DNA of 64,000 nt from Omphalotus guepiniiformis (taxonomy: Eukaryota; Basidiomycota; Agaricomycetes; Agaricales; Omphalotaceae), in NCBI GenBank assembly GCA_028554645.1, contig JAQOOI010000051.1, positions 186,001 to 250,000 on the forward strand, given 5' to 3'. The notes under the pieces were generated by a model. It saw only the letters and a list, made by a program, of their open reading frames with translations. It did no database searches and was not told the DNA's origin. Below are positions 1 to 11,559 of the stretch, one piece after another. The position numbers and the translations under genes were made by a program. Positions within the stretch are counted from its first letter, which is position 1, and the number at the start of each line of letters is the position of its first letter.

Positions 1-303
1 CTTTTGTCTTACCACCATCACCCTTGTACTTCAAATCTTACCGGTTTGGCTTGCTACGTTGTGCCTTTTAGGCTGAGTGATAGGTAAGAAATATTCAGAG
101 CCCTTACACCAGGTCTCAACCGTTCGAAACGCATCTTTCTTTCGGAGTTGTGGCCTCTGTCGTGGTATACTTTACGTCAGATTCGCGGGCATCAATCCTT
201 CCAGATCTCACGGCGCTTAGGGCTCTCTTTGTGCTCAGTGCTGCAACTCTTTGTGCTATAACAAAGAGTGTGCTATAACAAAGAGTTATCATCAGAGTAT
301 AAA

Positions 304-1284
304 ATGCCTGAATTCCAGGTCTCCGCTTCCTCCTCATCTTTTAGTCAAATCCCACCGCCACTACTGACTCTGCAATGCAACCGACACCCCTTCTCGACTC
401 TATCGATGGTGTACCCACCGCTGTCCATACATGCGCCCCCGGCCCCCTCGAAGCGGCAGAAACTCCTGCCGTCTTGCAACGTGTTGCGGTAAGGAGCGTT
501 CTTGTCAACTCGTGTGCATTGCTTACCCTCATGTCCAGACCCAGGCTTTGTTCCGACTTAGAAATTTCCTACTGCTAGTTTTGTTGCTGTTTATTCAAAT
601 TGCTTCAGGAGCTGAAAAATATATCAGGAATTTCACTGATGAAGTACGCATCTATTCTTTTCCTTTGAAAGCTACTCGATATGACCTCCTATCTTGTAGG
701 CATCGAATAAGTTGATCAATCAGCATGAAAACACAATCACCCACCGCGACAAAGAAATCTCTGATCTCAATGAACAGATAGAGACGCAGTCTCGGGAGAT
801 TTCTCAACTCAAGGCATCACATCAACGAAAGACAGCACTTATGTCAGAGGAGGTCAAGTTACGGGAACGAGTTCGTATGAATGAATTATGGCCACTCTTT
901 TAAACGCTTAAAGTTTGTTTTCGACAGATTATTCAATCTTATAGCAAGTGTGATATCTGCCAAAAAGTACTGTTGGATCCGGCCTTGTAAGTGCTATATC
1001 AGCGCTGGACCATAATTTGCATTTTTTCTAAATCTTTGGTAGCTTTCCTTGTGGGCATGCGACCTTGTAAGTGCTATATCAGCGCTGGACCGATAATTTG
1101 CAATCTTCAAATCTTTTGTAGCTTTCCTTGTGGGCATGCCTATTGTAGCCGTTGTGTACACAGGGGCTTCGCGGCGGCAACAGATGCTGGAATGCGGGCC
1201 CGCTGTCCTGCTTGCGGCGATAACACGGAACCTCAGGAAATACGCTTTCTGGTATTCAACCAAGACTTCTGCGGAGGAAGCTGA
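304..1284 (+). CDS. RING-finger protein with coiled coil (probable E3 ubiquitin ligase)
   Basis: The end of the gene encodes a C3HC4-type RING: a CDIC pair, then FPCGHAYCSRC, then CPAC, with the stop at 1282-1284. Just before it lies a helical, coiled-coil-like stretch (about 700-870, rich in E, K, Q and repeated EIS/EQI motifs). RING proteins of this shape usually act as E3 ubiquitin ligases, with the RING recruiting the E2. Introns that I can support are 644-699 and about 871-927; the latter needs a weak GTTCGT donor to keep frame. A further intron or introns lie at 987-1121. The N-terminus is uncertain: an ATG at 304 opens a Ser/Pro-rich segment with a basic PSKRQK patch, but I could not join it cleanly to the coiled-coil exon. 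A possible 24-nt duplicated micro-exon is reported separately. The RING assignment is firm; the full gene model is not. Confidence 0.55.
983..1143 (+). repeat. 80-bp tandem duplication across an exon-intron boundary
   Basis: Two copies, starting at 983 and 1063, each contain the end of an exon (CCTT), a GTAAGTGCTATATCAGCGCT donor segment, a short intron and the start of the RING exon (CTTTCCTTGTGGGCATGC). The segment between the first acceptor (1041-1042) and the second donor (1067) is exactly 24 nt, so it could be included or skipped without changing frame. Confidence 0.85.
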
Positions 1285-1854
1285 AAAGTTAGGCAATAGA
1301 CTTGCCTTTTTCCTTCTCGTACGTCCCTACGTTGCTCGCTAGACTGACATGGTTCTCATGGTTGTATAACACGCAGAGCCAATGATGTAGGACCGACCTT
1401 CCGCATCAGTAACACGGCGCGATGCAGTGACCAATAGCTGTGGTTTTGTAGGCGGTAATTGTATTTCAAAACCAATGCTATGCGTGGATCGACAATGTTA
1501 TAGAATATGCCTTTTCTCTTGTTTACATGTAAAATGAATGAGTTCTACGGTGTAAAAGTTTCTAAAAATGGTCGAAAACGCAAGCCTGCAGATTCAGCAA
1601 AGACTGTGTTCTTGTTTTCACCCTTCATCCAAGGATGAAGCTGAAGTGCCAGAATAATGAAATGTTTTGGTCAGAATTGTGTTCTTTTTATCAGATTTAG
1701 ATTGTACATAATTGCAAAATATTTAAGAAACCCATGAATTACGACAGTGAGCTATTGCTACTACTGCATCGATGAACTGTGAGCACGGGGGAAAAGATGA
1801 GCAGAAAGCGTAAGAGGTGGTGACGGCATGTATGTGAAGCTATTGGGTTCCCTT
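1285..1854. other. No gene recognised
   Basis: Intergenic sequence downstream of the RING gene. I see no convincing reading frame, repeat or RNA gene here. Confidence 0.6.
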
Positions 1855-2520
1855 TCAGACTCTGGACGGAGCGATGGTGGGGAAGGTCATTGTATACACT
1901 CGCCCGTTGAAAATGGCTGCGGATGGCGTGGATTGAATTTCAGGCATCTGCGTGGACCTGGCCAATTTTGAATTTTTGCGAGCAGCCTTGAGCGCATTGG
2001 TATAGCCTGTGTAGGTCAGTACTAGATCAACAGGACAGATGGATTGTACATACTCTGTAGAGGTTTTGGCACCTGGTCCAGCTCCTGATCCCCCCTGCGC
2101 GCGATAAAAAGTACGAGACCCTCGTCCGGCCGTAGATCTTGCATACGAACGATATACTCGACAACGTTCCTCTGGCCCAGTGCTAGCTGTTTAATTCTAC
2201 GCAGCCGGTCCGGTAGAGTACGTTTTGGTTCAACGGGAACGGGTCTTGGCTAAAGGGAGTAGTCGCTATCAATATCTTTGCAAAACTAGATAAGTACTGT
2301 AGCTTACCATTATCAAAATGTCAAGACTATGGACAGTGGGCAGCGCCTCTAAAACGTCTCGTGTCATCTAGGATGGCCCTCTCGAGCGTTGAACGCGCTT
2401 CGGCTTTCGGTGTGAATTCTAGCGTGAAACCGCGAATTTTATGCTCGGGTTTCAACCCCTCGAAGGCAAAGAAGACGTTGAACGATTGCATGATTGGAGG
2501 AATGGGGGGTAATTTAACAG
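1855..2520 (-). pseudogene. Unrecognised minus-strand gene, reading frame broken
   Basis: On the minus strand a coding-looking segment ends at a stop at 1855-1857, after residues such as FNGRVYTMTFPTIAPSRV. Upstream, at about 2100-2230, a second frame reads RNVVEYIVRMQDLRPDEGL. The two are out of frame across a run of C at about 2090-2096. A probable 5' segment, reading LEALPTVHSLDILIM, ends at a good GTAAGC donor near 2309 whose acceptor is near 2252. A further frame upstream (about 2380-2500) reads FEGLKPEHKIRGFTLEFTPK but also does not join. The pieces look like one decayed gene, or one gene with an assembly error. I do not recognise the family. Confidence 0.35.
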
Positions 2521-2739
2521 TTTTGAATTTGAGCAGCTTTCGACCTATATTATTATATAAATCACGCGCCCCCCCGCAACACGTGACGATCATGATCAGC
2601 AAGAACGGGACGATTATAGAGGATATCCTTTTTGAGGAATGTCCACTAATTATAAGTATCCACTCACTCAGCCAATGTCCCACCCGGCCACCTCTCGAAT
2701 CTAGATCTCATCATTCATGCTTCAATAGGCTATAGCCGT

Positions 2740-3343
2740 TTATGGCGATTGTGGCTCTAAAGTTCGGTTTTTTTTCGGTTTTTTGGGAGCCACATACTCG
2801 AAAGGACTAGCAGCACTCACTTGGAATGGGCTATGTAACTTCGGAAGAAAACTACCTGGTGACGGACTGGATTGACGTCACCAGGATTTTAGTGGGTATA
2901 GAGTTGGAATAGATATGAATACGCCAATTCCTTCAGCTCTTGTCCGATAAGGTTTGGTGAACCAAACGACACATAAGTAAGCGTACGGGGGTAAGTACTT
3001 AGAAGGCGATAAAGCCAATAGGGCCGTTAGGTACACATGCGCATGCGCAATTTACATTTCCTCAGGGGAGGACATGTCCATGCCACCAGTCGGGTGGATT
3101 AGTGAAGAATCCATCATCTAGCAGTTTTCGATCGACCACAGGGAGACCGGGCCGCTATAACTGCAACCCGCAGTTTGCCGACGAAAAAAGCAAACAATCA
3201 TGGAAAAACAATGATGGGAGCAACAATTTGTGGCGGTCATGATCAGTGGTTTATATGACTGAAACTGAAAAATCCTCCTGAAAAATCCATTTAAACTTCT
3301 TCTCAACTATCAACTTGGGATAACGAGCTGCCTCTATCACAAG
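2740..3343. other. No gene recognised
   Basis: Intergenic region between the broken minus-strand gene and the Mei2-like gene. It holds short homopolymer T runs and no supported reading frame. Confidence 0.5.
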
Positions 3344-5240
3344 ATGGCTCATTATACCCATGCTCGTGAAAGTCGACTTCACGAGGAACCTTCAGGCTGC
3401 AGCAATTCCAGGAATTATACGAGTTATCAGTACGTCGAGGCAGAGAAACTTGAAGCTGGTGAAAGAAGGTATAATAGTGGCAAACGATTGCGAGGCGGTG
3501 GCTCAGCAGAGGCGTTCTTCACTGGCAACCGTATAGGTAGGAGTCGAGATCCAACCCCACATACTCTACCAACAAGCACCTTCCGAGACCACGCTTCTTC
3601 TTCTCGAGATACTCCCTATCGGTCTACCAAACAAGTCAATAGCCTCAGCATTAGGAACAGAGGCATTACTAGGAGCAGAAGTAGGAGCCCGTCTCGTCGA
3701 AAAACACTTTCTTCAAGTCGTTCGTCAAACTCAATCTGCCGGGATCTTGGCAGAAGTCTCAGCAGGCAAGGTACGACTTGGAAGGGAGTTATGGCAAGAG
3801 TGTCGAGCACTGTGGCATATACAAAGTTTCAGAGGCGTGTTTGAAGACGTCGAATCTCGGAGCTTGCCATTCTCTTCTGTTTGCCTTACCGATGTATGGC
3901 GATAGTCTGACCATTACACAATTGTGCAGGGCTTCCTTACGCCCCTGAAACGGCTCGAGCTGCTCCTGCATCAAATACAAGCATGATTAATCAAGCTTCA
4001 AGTCGAACATTAATTGTACGAAATCTTGCAGTAAGCGCAACAAGTTGAATACATCGTCATGACCGAGAACTGATCAAGGGCGTCACGCAGTATCAAAGTA
4101 ACAGTCAAGCAGTCAAATGTCATTTTGACGCACATGGACGAATTCAACACTTTGATGATTTAATAAAGAGGAGAGGGATTGCTTTCGTAACTTATGTAAG
4201 CCTGCATATCGTCCTCGGCTGCAGCCAGAAGTGCTCAATATTTCAATGGTCGCTGCAGCATGATATAAGTTCAGCAGAACGTGCACACACACGTTTACAG
4301 GGGTTTGAAATTAGTGGAAGCAAGGTACGCGATTGTTGCTGCACTTCCAGATCGGTATTCGATGATGAATTGATGACCGCGCACATGCAGATTGAGATCG
4401 ACTTCGAACGCCCGAAAGCCGGCGAAGCTGACCGTGACAAAGCTAACCAAGTAAGCCTGCTCCTTTCGGGTCTTATTAAAAACTCACAGGTACAGGTGAT
4501 ACCGGAAGTTCTGCAGATCACGCTCAAGTATTCATTATCTGGACAGAATATCGATGACGACGAGGTGCGTCGAAAGTTCACACAGTTTGGAGAAGTCAAG
4601 TCTATCAGGCCAGTCGAAAATCAAGCAAAGTTCGTCTGTCTCAGGTTTCTCTTGAGTCTAAACTTCTACCTTACCACTGACGCTATGCCTGAAGTTCACG
4701 CTATCTAGAGTTCTACGACAGTCAGGTTAGTCATCTCGCCCGTAACGTTCTCTAAAAGGGCATTCTCGACTCAAACGGTGATCAGAAATGCATGGGAGCT
4801 TTGTGTATGAAGGATCAGAGATTACAAGATGGTATTATGGGCGTGATGTATATAAAAAATGTGATGCCTCAAGCTGCCAGCATAGCAGATTCCAACAGTT
4901 ACAGGTTCGGGTTCAATTCGAACGTCGCTTCTTGTCTTTTCATTGACTATCGTTTTAGGAAAACAGCACAAGAAACTCCCAGATTCCAACGTGTACAAGC
5001 AAAACTTGTACAAGGAATCGGTCATGCCACTGCAGCAGAAGATACCGTTCATGCCGGAAACAACGTGCCCATGTTCTCCAAGCTAAGCTATGATCGGGCC
5101 ATAGTGAAGTCATATTATCTCGCATAACCTCCGTGCACATTTCTGACTGCTCTGCCGTTACCAGCTCAATGCAACAATTAGTGATCGTCTCGAGGAAGCT
5201 CGAAAAATACAACTGGCAAATACCTGAACCCTCTCTAACG
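3344..5240 (+). CDS. Mei2-like RNA-binding protein (RRM), probably partial
   Basis: A first exon (ATG 3344) is Ser/Arg-rich, with SRSRSRSPSRRKT. An RRM then follows in pieces: RNP2-like LIVRNLA at 4010-4030 before a GTAAGC donor, and RNP1-like LIKRRGIAFVTY at about 4160-4195. A linker ends IDFERPKAGEADRDKANQ (about 4390-4449). A second RRM begins LQITLKYSLSGQNIDDDEVRRKF and continues FGEVKSIRPV. Across an intron (donor about 4646, acceptor about 4696) it ends RYLEFYDS. The order and motifs match the paired RRMs of fungal Mei2-type proteins, which bind meiotic RNAs. A degenerate LQDGIMG segment (about 4825) and a helical SDRLEEARKIQ segment (about 5180) follow. The diagnostic C-terminal Mei2 RRM is not visible, so the gene is probably truncated or decayed. 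Family call good, exon map approximate. Confidence 0.55.
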
Positions 5241-6189
5241 TATCCATCATGTCTTATACATAATCTGTTCACTTTTCTAGATACTTGCTTCGCTCAGTGG
5301 CGACAAATCGATGTCTACTATATCACTGGATTCAAGTGACTTACCAGCGTCAAGTGCTTTCGAATCCAACAGCGCCTCACCCAAGCCGGTAGTACCCTCA
5401 GGATCTCCGGCATGTTTCGGCGCTCCTCCCACCATCGCGAACTTGACTCCGTCCCCGTCTCATGATGCTTATATCCCGGAGTCTGTGGTGGCGTCCATGT
5501 CCACGAACGGAAACGCAAGTTCAGATTCAACTTCATACCTAAGTATTCCAGAACTTCTTCGATTGATACAGAAGAGACATTCAGGCTGAAATACAACCTC
5601 CACGATGCGAAGCTAACGAAGAGCTGTGATAGTAGTATATTTCTTGAACACACCCTCAATACTTATGTGTATGTTGCTGCCTATAAACTCTCACAATTTA
5701 ATGCTCATCATCCATCACACAAAACCTGCGCTGATGTGCTGGTAAATCAAGCGTATGTTTACCGCAGTACAACGCTCATTACACGAAACCTGTGCTGGAT
5801 AACTTGGCTGGTGTACAATGACGATGGAAAACGCCTGCCCCAGTGGGCGCTCATTCGGGTTCATCTGATACTCGAAAAGAGCGACCCTGTTGTGGCACAA
5901 AGTCAGCTTGTTGTACGTGACCAAAAGCCGAATACAATCTGCCTTAAATTAGGCCGAGGAAAAAGAGCTTTGAAACAAGTAGCTATAGCTTTCAGTAAGA
6001 CAACATTAAGGATGATCGACGGAAACGCCCAGGCTCCGTTGAGGCGCATTTCGTTTAGAGGTTTGCGGATCATTGAGGGCTATCAATTAATTTTGAATTT
6101 TAGACGAAGTGAAAGAGGAAGGTACCCCTTTTTATTGAAATAAACGAGACTTTTGGCCTTTACATGAACTTAGTAGCGAACTTGGATTC
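5241..6189. other. Unassigned, possible remnants of the Mei2-like gene
   Basis: A Ser/Pro-rich open frame at 5311-5589 and an open frame at 5667-6143 show no recognisable domain. The first could be the low-complexity tail of the Mei2-like gene. I see nothing else supported here. Confidence 0.3.
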
Positions 6190-7290
6190 CTGATGAAATA
6201 TTTGAATCTCTTGCCCCGCTCCTCCTACCGCATGTCCAGCGAACTCAACCGCAAGAACACGAAGTTTCAATCCTCCAGCAGGGCCCCAATGTCCCAGCGC
6301 CAAGTTAAGCGCCAAGGCCTTTCAATCACACCGAGGCCGAAACGCCAGTTTGCTCGTGCGCCAATGGGAGACAGCCCGGGAGGGAGAGCTGTTTCATGAG
6401 TTGGGAGCGGACCCGCCTGGCTGGCCTATACAAAGGACTCCGACCAAAGAGGTGCCCGCGTTTTCGCCTTCGTCCACGCTGGACTTCAACAGCAAATCTT
6501 TCATTTCGCGAACTAAAGTTTGGCTAGTGTTCGAGACCACCGGTGACGCATTCGAGAACTGCAATATTCTTTCAGAGGTTAGAAGGTGAGTAGATGTTTT
6601 TGTCCTTCATCCCTCAGGATTACTCATATTTACCCAGCGAACCGGTGGGCAATCGTGAAACGCCGCGTACTTCACCGCGATATCAGTCCACGCAATATTC
6701 TTATTCACCCTACGCCTCCGTCTCTATCAAAGGACGATGCTTGTTTCATTCAGGGTGTTTATGAAGGGTGTGTTGTTAACCCATATGTCTATTGTTTCGC
6801 TATTCATGCTATTTTGACAGAGTAGCAAATTCTGCTTCTCTGAAATTTGGGAGTTGGTGGTCAAAGCTAAAACCGGCAAGCTCTGTGGGTTCCCATCCTG
6901 GCTATTGGAAAACCGTGGACAAATGCGGGGCAAATGGTTGGCTAAGCGTGCTTGCATGCTTAAAGTGGTGGGGAACGAGCTTGCAGTACGAGAACATAGA
7001 GGAACGGCTGATGTTGAAGGGAGATTGGATTTGGGCAGTCATAGAGACGACGGAGGTGATAGACGGTCTGCTCGCCCATAGAGGTGTCGGGACGCTGAGC
7101 ACAATGACTAGGTCATCAACCTTCTTTCTTACACCTCTCAACAGCATCTAACAAGTCATTCACAGGTGAAGAATCGAGGTTTCACAAACCATCTTCTGGG
7201 CATAGAACACGATGAAGACATGTTGCACCACTTCGCAGATACACTGAAGCTCGAGGCTTTTGGATGCTACTGGCAAGCATGGTTGTAGAT
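6190..7290 (+). pseudogene. Fungal protein kinase fragment (FunK1-like)
   Basis: A segment at about 6350-6590 reads VWLVFETTGDAFENCNILSE. After a probable intron comes the catalytic-loop motif RRVLHRDISPRNILIHPTPP (about 6660-6720). HRD-x4-N plus the preceding acidic 'FET.GD.FE' block is typical of the FunK1-like kinases expanded in mushroom fungi. The DFD/metal-binding segment and activation loop expected downstream are missing or scrambled. A later frame (about 6930-7080) reads LACLKWWGTSLQYENIEERL, and another ends FGCYWQAWL with a stop near 7287. The pieces are in different frames and too short for a complete domain, so I treat this as a decayed copy. The intact FunK1 gene at 29232-32580 is a relative. 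Confidence 0.5.
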
Positions 7291-7600
7291 CAGTACTCGT
7301 GGCATAGGACACTGAGTTCAGCGGCTCGTCTCGGGATCAGAGGGCTACTCGTTGGACTTAGAAGGTTGTGACGCGAGGCAGATCGGGCTGGATTTTCCAA
7401 AGTGTTGCATGAGTAGCAGATGATAGGCACATTAAAATGCAAGGTATCTCTTTGTTCTATTTGTGTGGTTTTAGTTACAAATAAGAACTTTCACAGCTCT
7501 CGCGCGCTCACCAGTGCGAAGTATCAGCAAAAACGAACCCGACCTTGAGTCCATATCTCGAGGCCTCGGCTCGCGACACCTCGAGGCGCTGGGCTCATGA
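7290..7600 (+). repeat. Diverged fragment of the dispersed repeat family
   Basis: The segment contains GGGCTACTCGTTGGACTTAG, CTCACCAGTGCGAAG and repeated CTCGAGGC motifs around 7555-7600. These match, with many changes, the segment found in repeat copies at 10440-10620, 23920-24170 and 38575-38870. Confidence 0.55.
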
Positions 7601-8765
7601 TAGGTCTGCCGAAGCAACCACCCACCTAATGTGCTAATTCATGGAAGAACCAGTTTGGTCAGGCGCGATCTGCTACTTGCCACTACCTCATCCTGATCTT
7701 CACCACCTCATCCTGATCTTCACCCGCCTCGCCACCTGCATTTTTTGGTTGCCTTCGTTGCCGTTCTGCTCCACCACTGTTGCAGCTGCAAGCGATACTC
7801 CTCGTTTCACGATCCTCTCGTTTCACGAGCAAGATTTCGTCATCGTTTTCGTAACCAACATCACATTCACCTTTCCTCATGATCCACCCTCGCACCTTCT
7901 TACGTCTGAGCTTCACGCCTACAACCGCTGGTAGGTCATCCGAAAAGGGTGAGGTCGCGCACACATTGGCACCAGAAATCGTGGCCTTGAGTAGCTCTAT
8001 CTTATACAAGGATGATTTCATTTCCTTTCCCAATTTCGACTTCTCGCCCTTCGGCCGCAAATACCCTGTCCGAGAACAGGTGTCCGTCAAGGATATTTGT
8101 AAAAAGGCTGTCGATTTCTTTCCGCAGATCCTCAAGGTTTCAAGCTTCAAGCTTCAAGCCTCATGTCATTGAAGATCTTACTCTTACACAAGGAAAGCAG
8201 AGATCGAGCGTGAACTTTTGCAGAACTCTTTCCCCCCCTCAACGTTCAACACCCACTGCCGACATCGCCACCATTGACAACCACCCTCCCTCTCCCTTCC
8301 GGAACTATGGATACCCCCTTCGCACCCTCCCGTACAATCACCGTCTGGACGACAAATCATCACCCACGTTGGCTGTTGAGGCTAGCTTATGACAGGTATG
8401 GGCTAGCACGTATTCGAAGCATTACGCAGACGCCCCAGTTACCAAAAGCCTCGCCGACGAACTACGTCCCCCGACGATCCGGATTATCCTTAATCCGTTT
8501 TTCGCGGCCACTTGGAAATTAGAGTACTCGTGTTGAGATGATTGGGTGGTGAACGAGCATTGTCCCTTGAAGAAGGGAGAGGTACGGGGAGAATTGGTTA
8601 AAATGTTGGCGCAGAGTTGTGGGTGTATTCATCGAGAGTGGTGATCTCTGGGAGAGCAGAGTGTTACTATTCGTGCTCACCGTATGTGGAGTTTAGCCAA
8701 CGTGTACTGTTGAGAAAGCGCGTCAAGGCCGTAATGTCTTGCTTTCTGTTTGTGAGGATGTATAG
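7600..8765. other. No gene recognised
   Basis: Several Ser/Pro- or Thr-rich open frames are present (for example 7641-7934, 8012-8392 and an antisense one at 7683-8150), but none shows a domain or convincing splice structure. A short duplicated CTCATCCTGATCTTCACC unit lies at about 7686-7723. Confidence 0.4.
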
Positions 8766-8932
8766 TAGATGCTCTTTGGTACGCCATTACTTAAATTTCT
8801 CGGCTTTGTCTTTCTGAAATTCTTACCCGAGTCTTACACAGAAAATCATCCTCCTAATGCAGTTGTAATCTGAGGATCTCAAGCACATCCTGATCGGGTC
8901 GGGTAAATCGAGAGCGCGTCCCTTTTGCTACC
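8766..8932 (+). repeat. Left member of a ~160-bp direct repeat pair
   Basis: It starts TAGATGCTCTTTGGTACGCC and ends near GGGTAAATCGAGAGCGCGTC. A diverged copy in the same orientation lies at 11194-11347. The pair brackets most of the repeat copy between them, about 2.4 kb apart. Confidence 0.7.
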
Positions 8933-8937
8933 AAGGG

Positions 8938-11170
8938 AGCGTGCGTGAGACGTCCCGGACCTCCAGTCGCCATGCATAACTCACGGCACATTTTCGCTCT
9001 TAATCATTCACTACCACATACTATGCCAGCGTTGCCTGCTCGCACATGGATCTAAGTTATTCAACCCGCCCGGTCTCTGTGCTTTATACCACGAGAAACA
9101 TCAATAATGGTAGGGAACGAGGCTGGGGTAGAATAAACGGTAAAAATTCTCATTTTCTATGATATGTTCTAAAGCTCATGGAAAACTGACGCGGATCACA
9201 GCAGGATATCAAATATAATTGCATCGATTCAGGACTGGAAGAGTTGGAAGAGGAGATTGAAGGGGGCTGTATTGGCCACCAAGACCGGATTGATGCGCCT
9301 GGGGCGACTTGTTTGCGCTCTGGCATGCTGAGAAGAGTGAGCTGAACGGCACAGCGTTGCTGATACATCTTGAACTGATCATTTGCGCCTCAGACAGCTT
9401 CTTCTTTAGCTCCTACCTTGATCCTTTTTTTGACAATTTGCAACGGTTTCTGGCGCATAAATTCCTCGCAGCCTTCTTCTCGTCTGCTGGTTCTTGCTCG
9501 CCTCCCCGACTGTCCTCGTGGAAATTGAGGTCTCTAGGCTCGATTGCGCGGGTCACAAGCCTTGCTCGAAGGCCAGTCTCTTGGCTATCGGGGAGAGTGG
9601 GTCGGACGGCGGGTTGTGCGCGTCTTCGGTCTCTAGCTGCTTTTGCATCGAGTGGGTCGGACGGCGGGTTGTGCGCGTCTTCGGTCTCTAGCTGCTTTTG
9701 CATCGAGTGGGTCGGACGGCGGGTTGTGCGCGTCTTCGGTCTCTAGCTGCTTTTGCATCGAGTGGGTCGGACAGCGGGTTGTGCGCATCTTCGGTCTCTA
9801 GCTGCTTTTGCATCGCCATGGACGTGGCTTGTAAGGAAGTAGAAGGCTCAGTGGTACGTGGCATTAGCATTCATTTGGTGGACTTGAGTCTCATGACTTT
9901 GAATTTGCAGAAAAACCCGCTTTGCGTTCTATTCAACCAGGTTCGAGCCCCACAGCCGCTATTCTTCAGAATGGCACTTGGACTCTCTTCCTCTTCCTCT
10001 TCGACTCTATCTCTACCGATTAGCGCTCTATCCTTCGTCCCCATAGATCGTGCATTTCGTCTTGGGGAGTGCGAAGGCTCTTCCTGCTGTTGTCCTTTTC
10101 ACGGCAGGATGTTCATATTCTTTGCTGATTGGGATGAGTTCATGGTTTTTAATATTCCGTGCTCATAGCTCACGTCCCACTCTGGATGATCTCAGAACTT
10201 GCAGTCATACCGAAGGTCTTCTTAGCCATCGGGTAGAGCGGGTCGGACGGCGGGTTGTGAGCGTCTTCGGTCTCTAGCTGCTTTTCCATCTGCCTTAGCG
10301 ACACTACGTGCTCTACCGGTCATGCGCACCCTTTGCCATCCCACCACGCTGGATCTCCACATTCAAACGTATGGATACTCCGTCGACGAGTGTACAACAA
10401 CTCTTACTTCCGTTTACGGTGATTTCAGGCGGCGTCTCAGGGTTACAGGGCTACTCGTTGATGATAATCATTACTTCTCTGCCTGACAGCATCACGTACT
10501 CGACAAGAAACGCTCACCAGTCCCAAGGATTAGTAGGAAAGGAACCCAAACCTGAGTTTATACCTCGAGGCGTTGGGCTCGCGACAGGTGGACATGCTGG
10601 CGTGACTTAATGGGCCCGCGAACTCGAGTTGAAACCTCAACGCGGTGCGCATAGTTTGACGAGGCATTGGACCCGCTGCTTCCAAACATGGGAGCTGGGC
10701 GCTACTGCCTCGAGAGCAGCGCGGTGAAATGGTACCAAGGCTTTTCATGTTACCTTACGATGCTCGAGAAGCTAACGCCGCAGAGAAAGAGGTGCAAAAG
10801 CTGGTTCAAGGGATATTAGACGCTAATATCTATGCGGAGTTTTACCCAATGGGATGGGTATCTGGATACCATGTTCACTCAGTACCAATCGACTGCACTT
10901 CCGCATACACTGCCCATCCATCCTTGGAGAAATCTCTCTCGACGAGATCGCTAGGCTCGAGTGAGGCATAGCGTCCATGTTCTGAGCATGAGGCCAGTGA
11001 GGCCAGTGTGCTTTGTCGCCGCTGGATTTCTGCTCCGATGCGATGAATGTAGACACCCAGCTTGCGCGCTTCTGCTGTTGAAGCCTGGCTGGCTTTTTCA
11101 CGGAGGCCATGCAACTGGACGCTTGCAAAAGCTAGTTTAGAAAGTAGAAGGTGGAGTGGATAAGTACGTG
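8938..11170 (+). repeat. Dispersed repeat family, copy 1
   Basis: Nearly identical to copy 4 (from about 37700) over at least 650 bp, and to copies 2 and 3 in inverse orientation. On the plus strand the frame starting at the ATG at 9309 reads MFALWHAEKSELNGTAL. On the minus strand a frame reads QKQLETEDAHNPPSDP. Its right part (10330-10440 and about 9830-9990) resembles exons of the intact gene at 40259-41544. The tail (about 10735-10870) reads YDAREANAAEKEVQKLVQG and resembles the outer part of copy 2. No intact coding unit remains. Whether this is a mobile element or a much-duplicated gene relic is not clear. Confidence 0.75.
9595..9814 (+). repeat. Minisatellite, 55 bp x 4
   Basis: Four tandem units start at 9595, 9650, 9705 and 9760, each beginning GAGTGGGTCGGACGGCGGGT and ending with GCTTTTGCATC. 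Only one or two bases differ between units. The other large copies of this repeat family contain a single unit, so the expansion is specific to this copy. As 55 is not a multiple of three, the reading frame shifts in each unit. Confidence 0.95.
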
Positions 11171-11193
11171 GCATTGGTATTCAATATGAATCG

Positions 11194-11347
11194 TAGATGC
11201 TCTTTGGCACGCCATTACTCAACTTTGTCTTTCTGAAATTCTTTCCCAAGTCTTACGCAGAAGATCACGCATAGCGATTACGCTTTGGCCTTCTATTTCA
11301 AGCACATCTGGTCGGGTCGGGTCGGGTAAATCGAGAGCGGGTCCCTA
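11194..11347 (+). repeat. Right member of the ~160-bp direct repeat pair
   Basis: It starts TAGATGCTCTTTGGCACGCC and ends near GGGTAAATCGAGAGCGGGTC, matching 8766-8932 with substitutions and a diverged middle. Confidence 0.7.
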
Positions 11348-11559
11348 CTCGTCCAATCTTCAGTTCAGATTTTGCTAAAAAGTTCTTCATATATCAGCCA
11401 AGGGTACCAATCACCCGTCAAGCATAGATCTCACGAGCATCTCTTAATCCTGGATCTTTTCGTTTCACGCTTTGTGTTTCTTGGCCTGAAATCTCGTCTT
11501 TAGCGGGTAGAGGCGTCTTGTATGAATTCGAGATTCAGAGGTACGTCTGCATCATGCGA

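Noticed and set aside
9413..9703. Antisense Glu/Arg-rich frame in copy 1 (and relatives in copies 2-4) as a coding gene
   Set aside because: Conserved at DNA level with the repeat, but no single copy has an intact start, splice structure and end. Kept as evidence for the repeat only.
9309..9746. MFALWHAEKSELNGTAL frame in the repeat copies as a genuine gene
   Set aside because: It recurs only because the repeat recurs. The protein lacks recognisable features, its end differs between copies and overlapping antisense frames are equally open.
9595..9814. CRISPR-like array
   Set aside because: Units are directly adjacent with no unique spacers, and the genome is fungal. It is a minisatellite.
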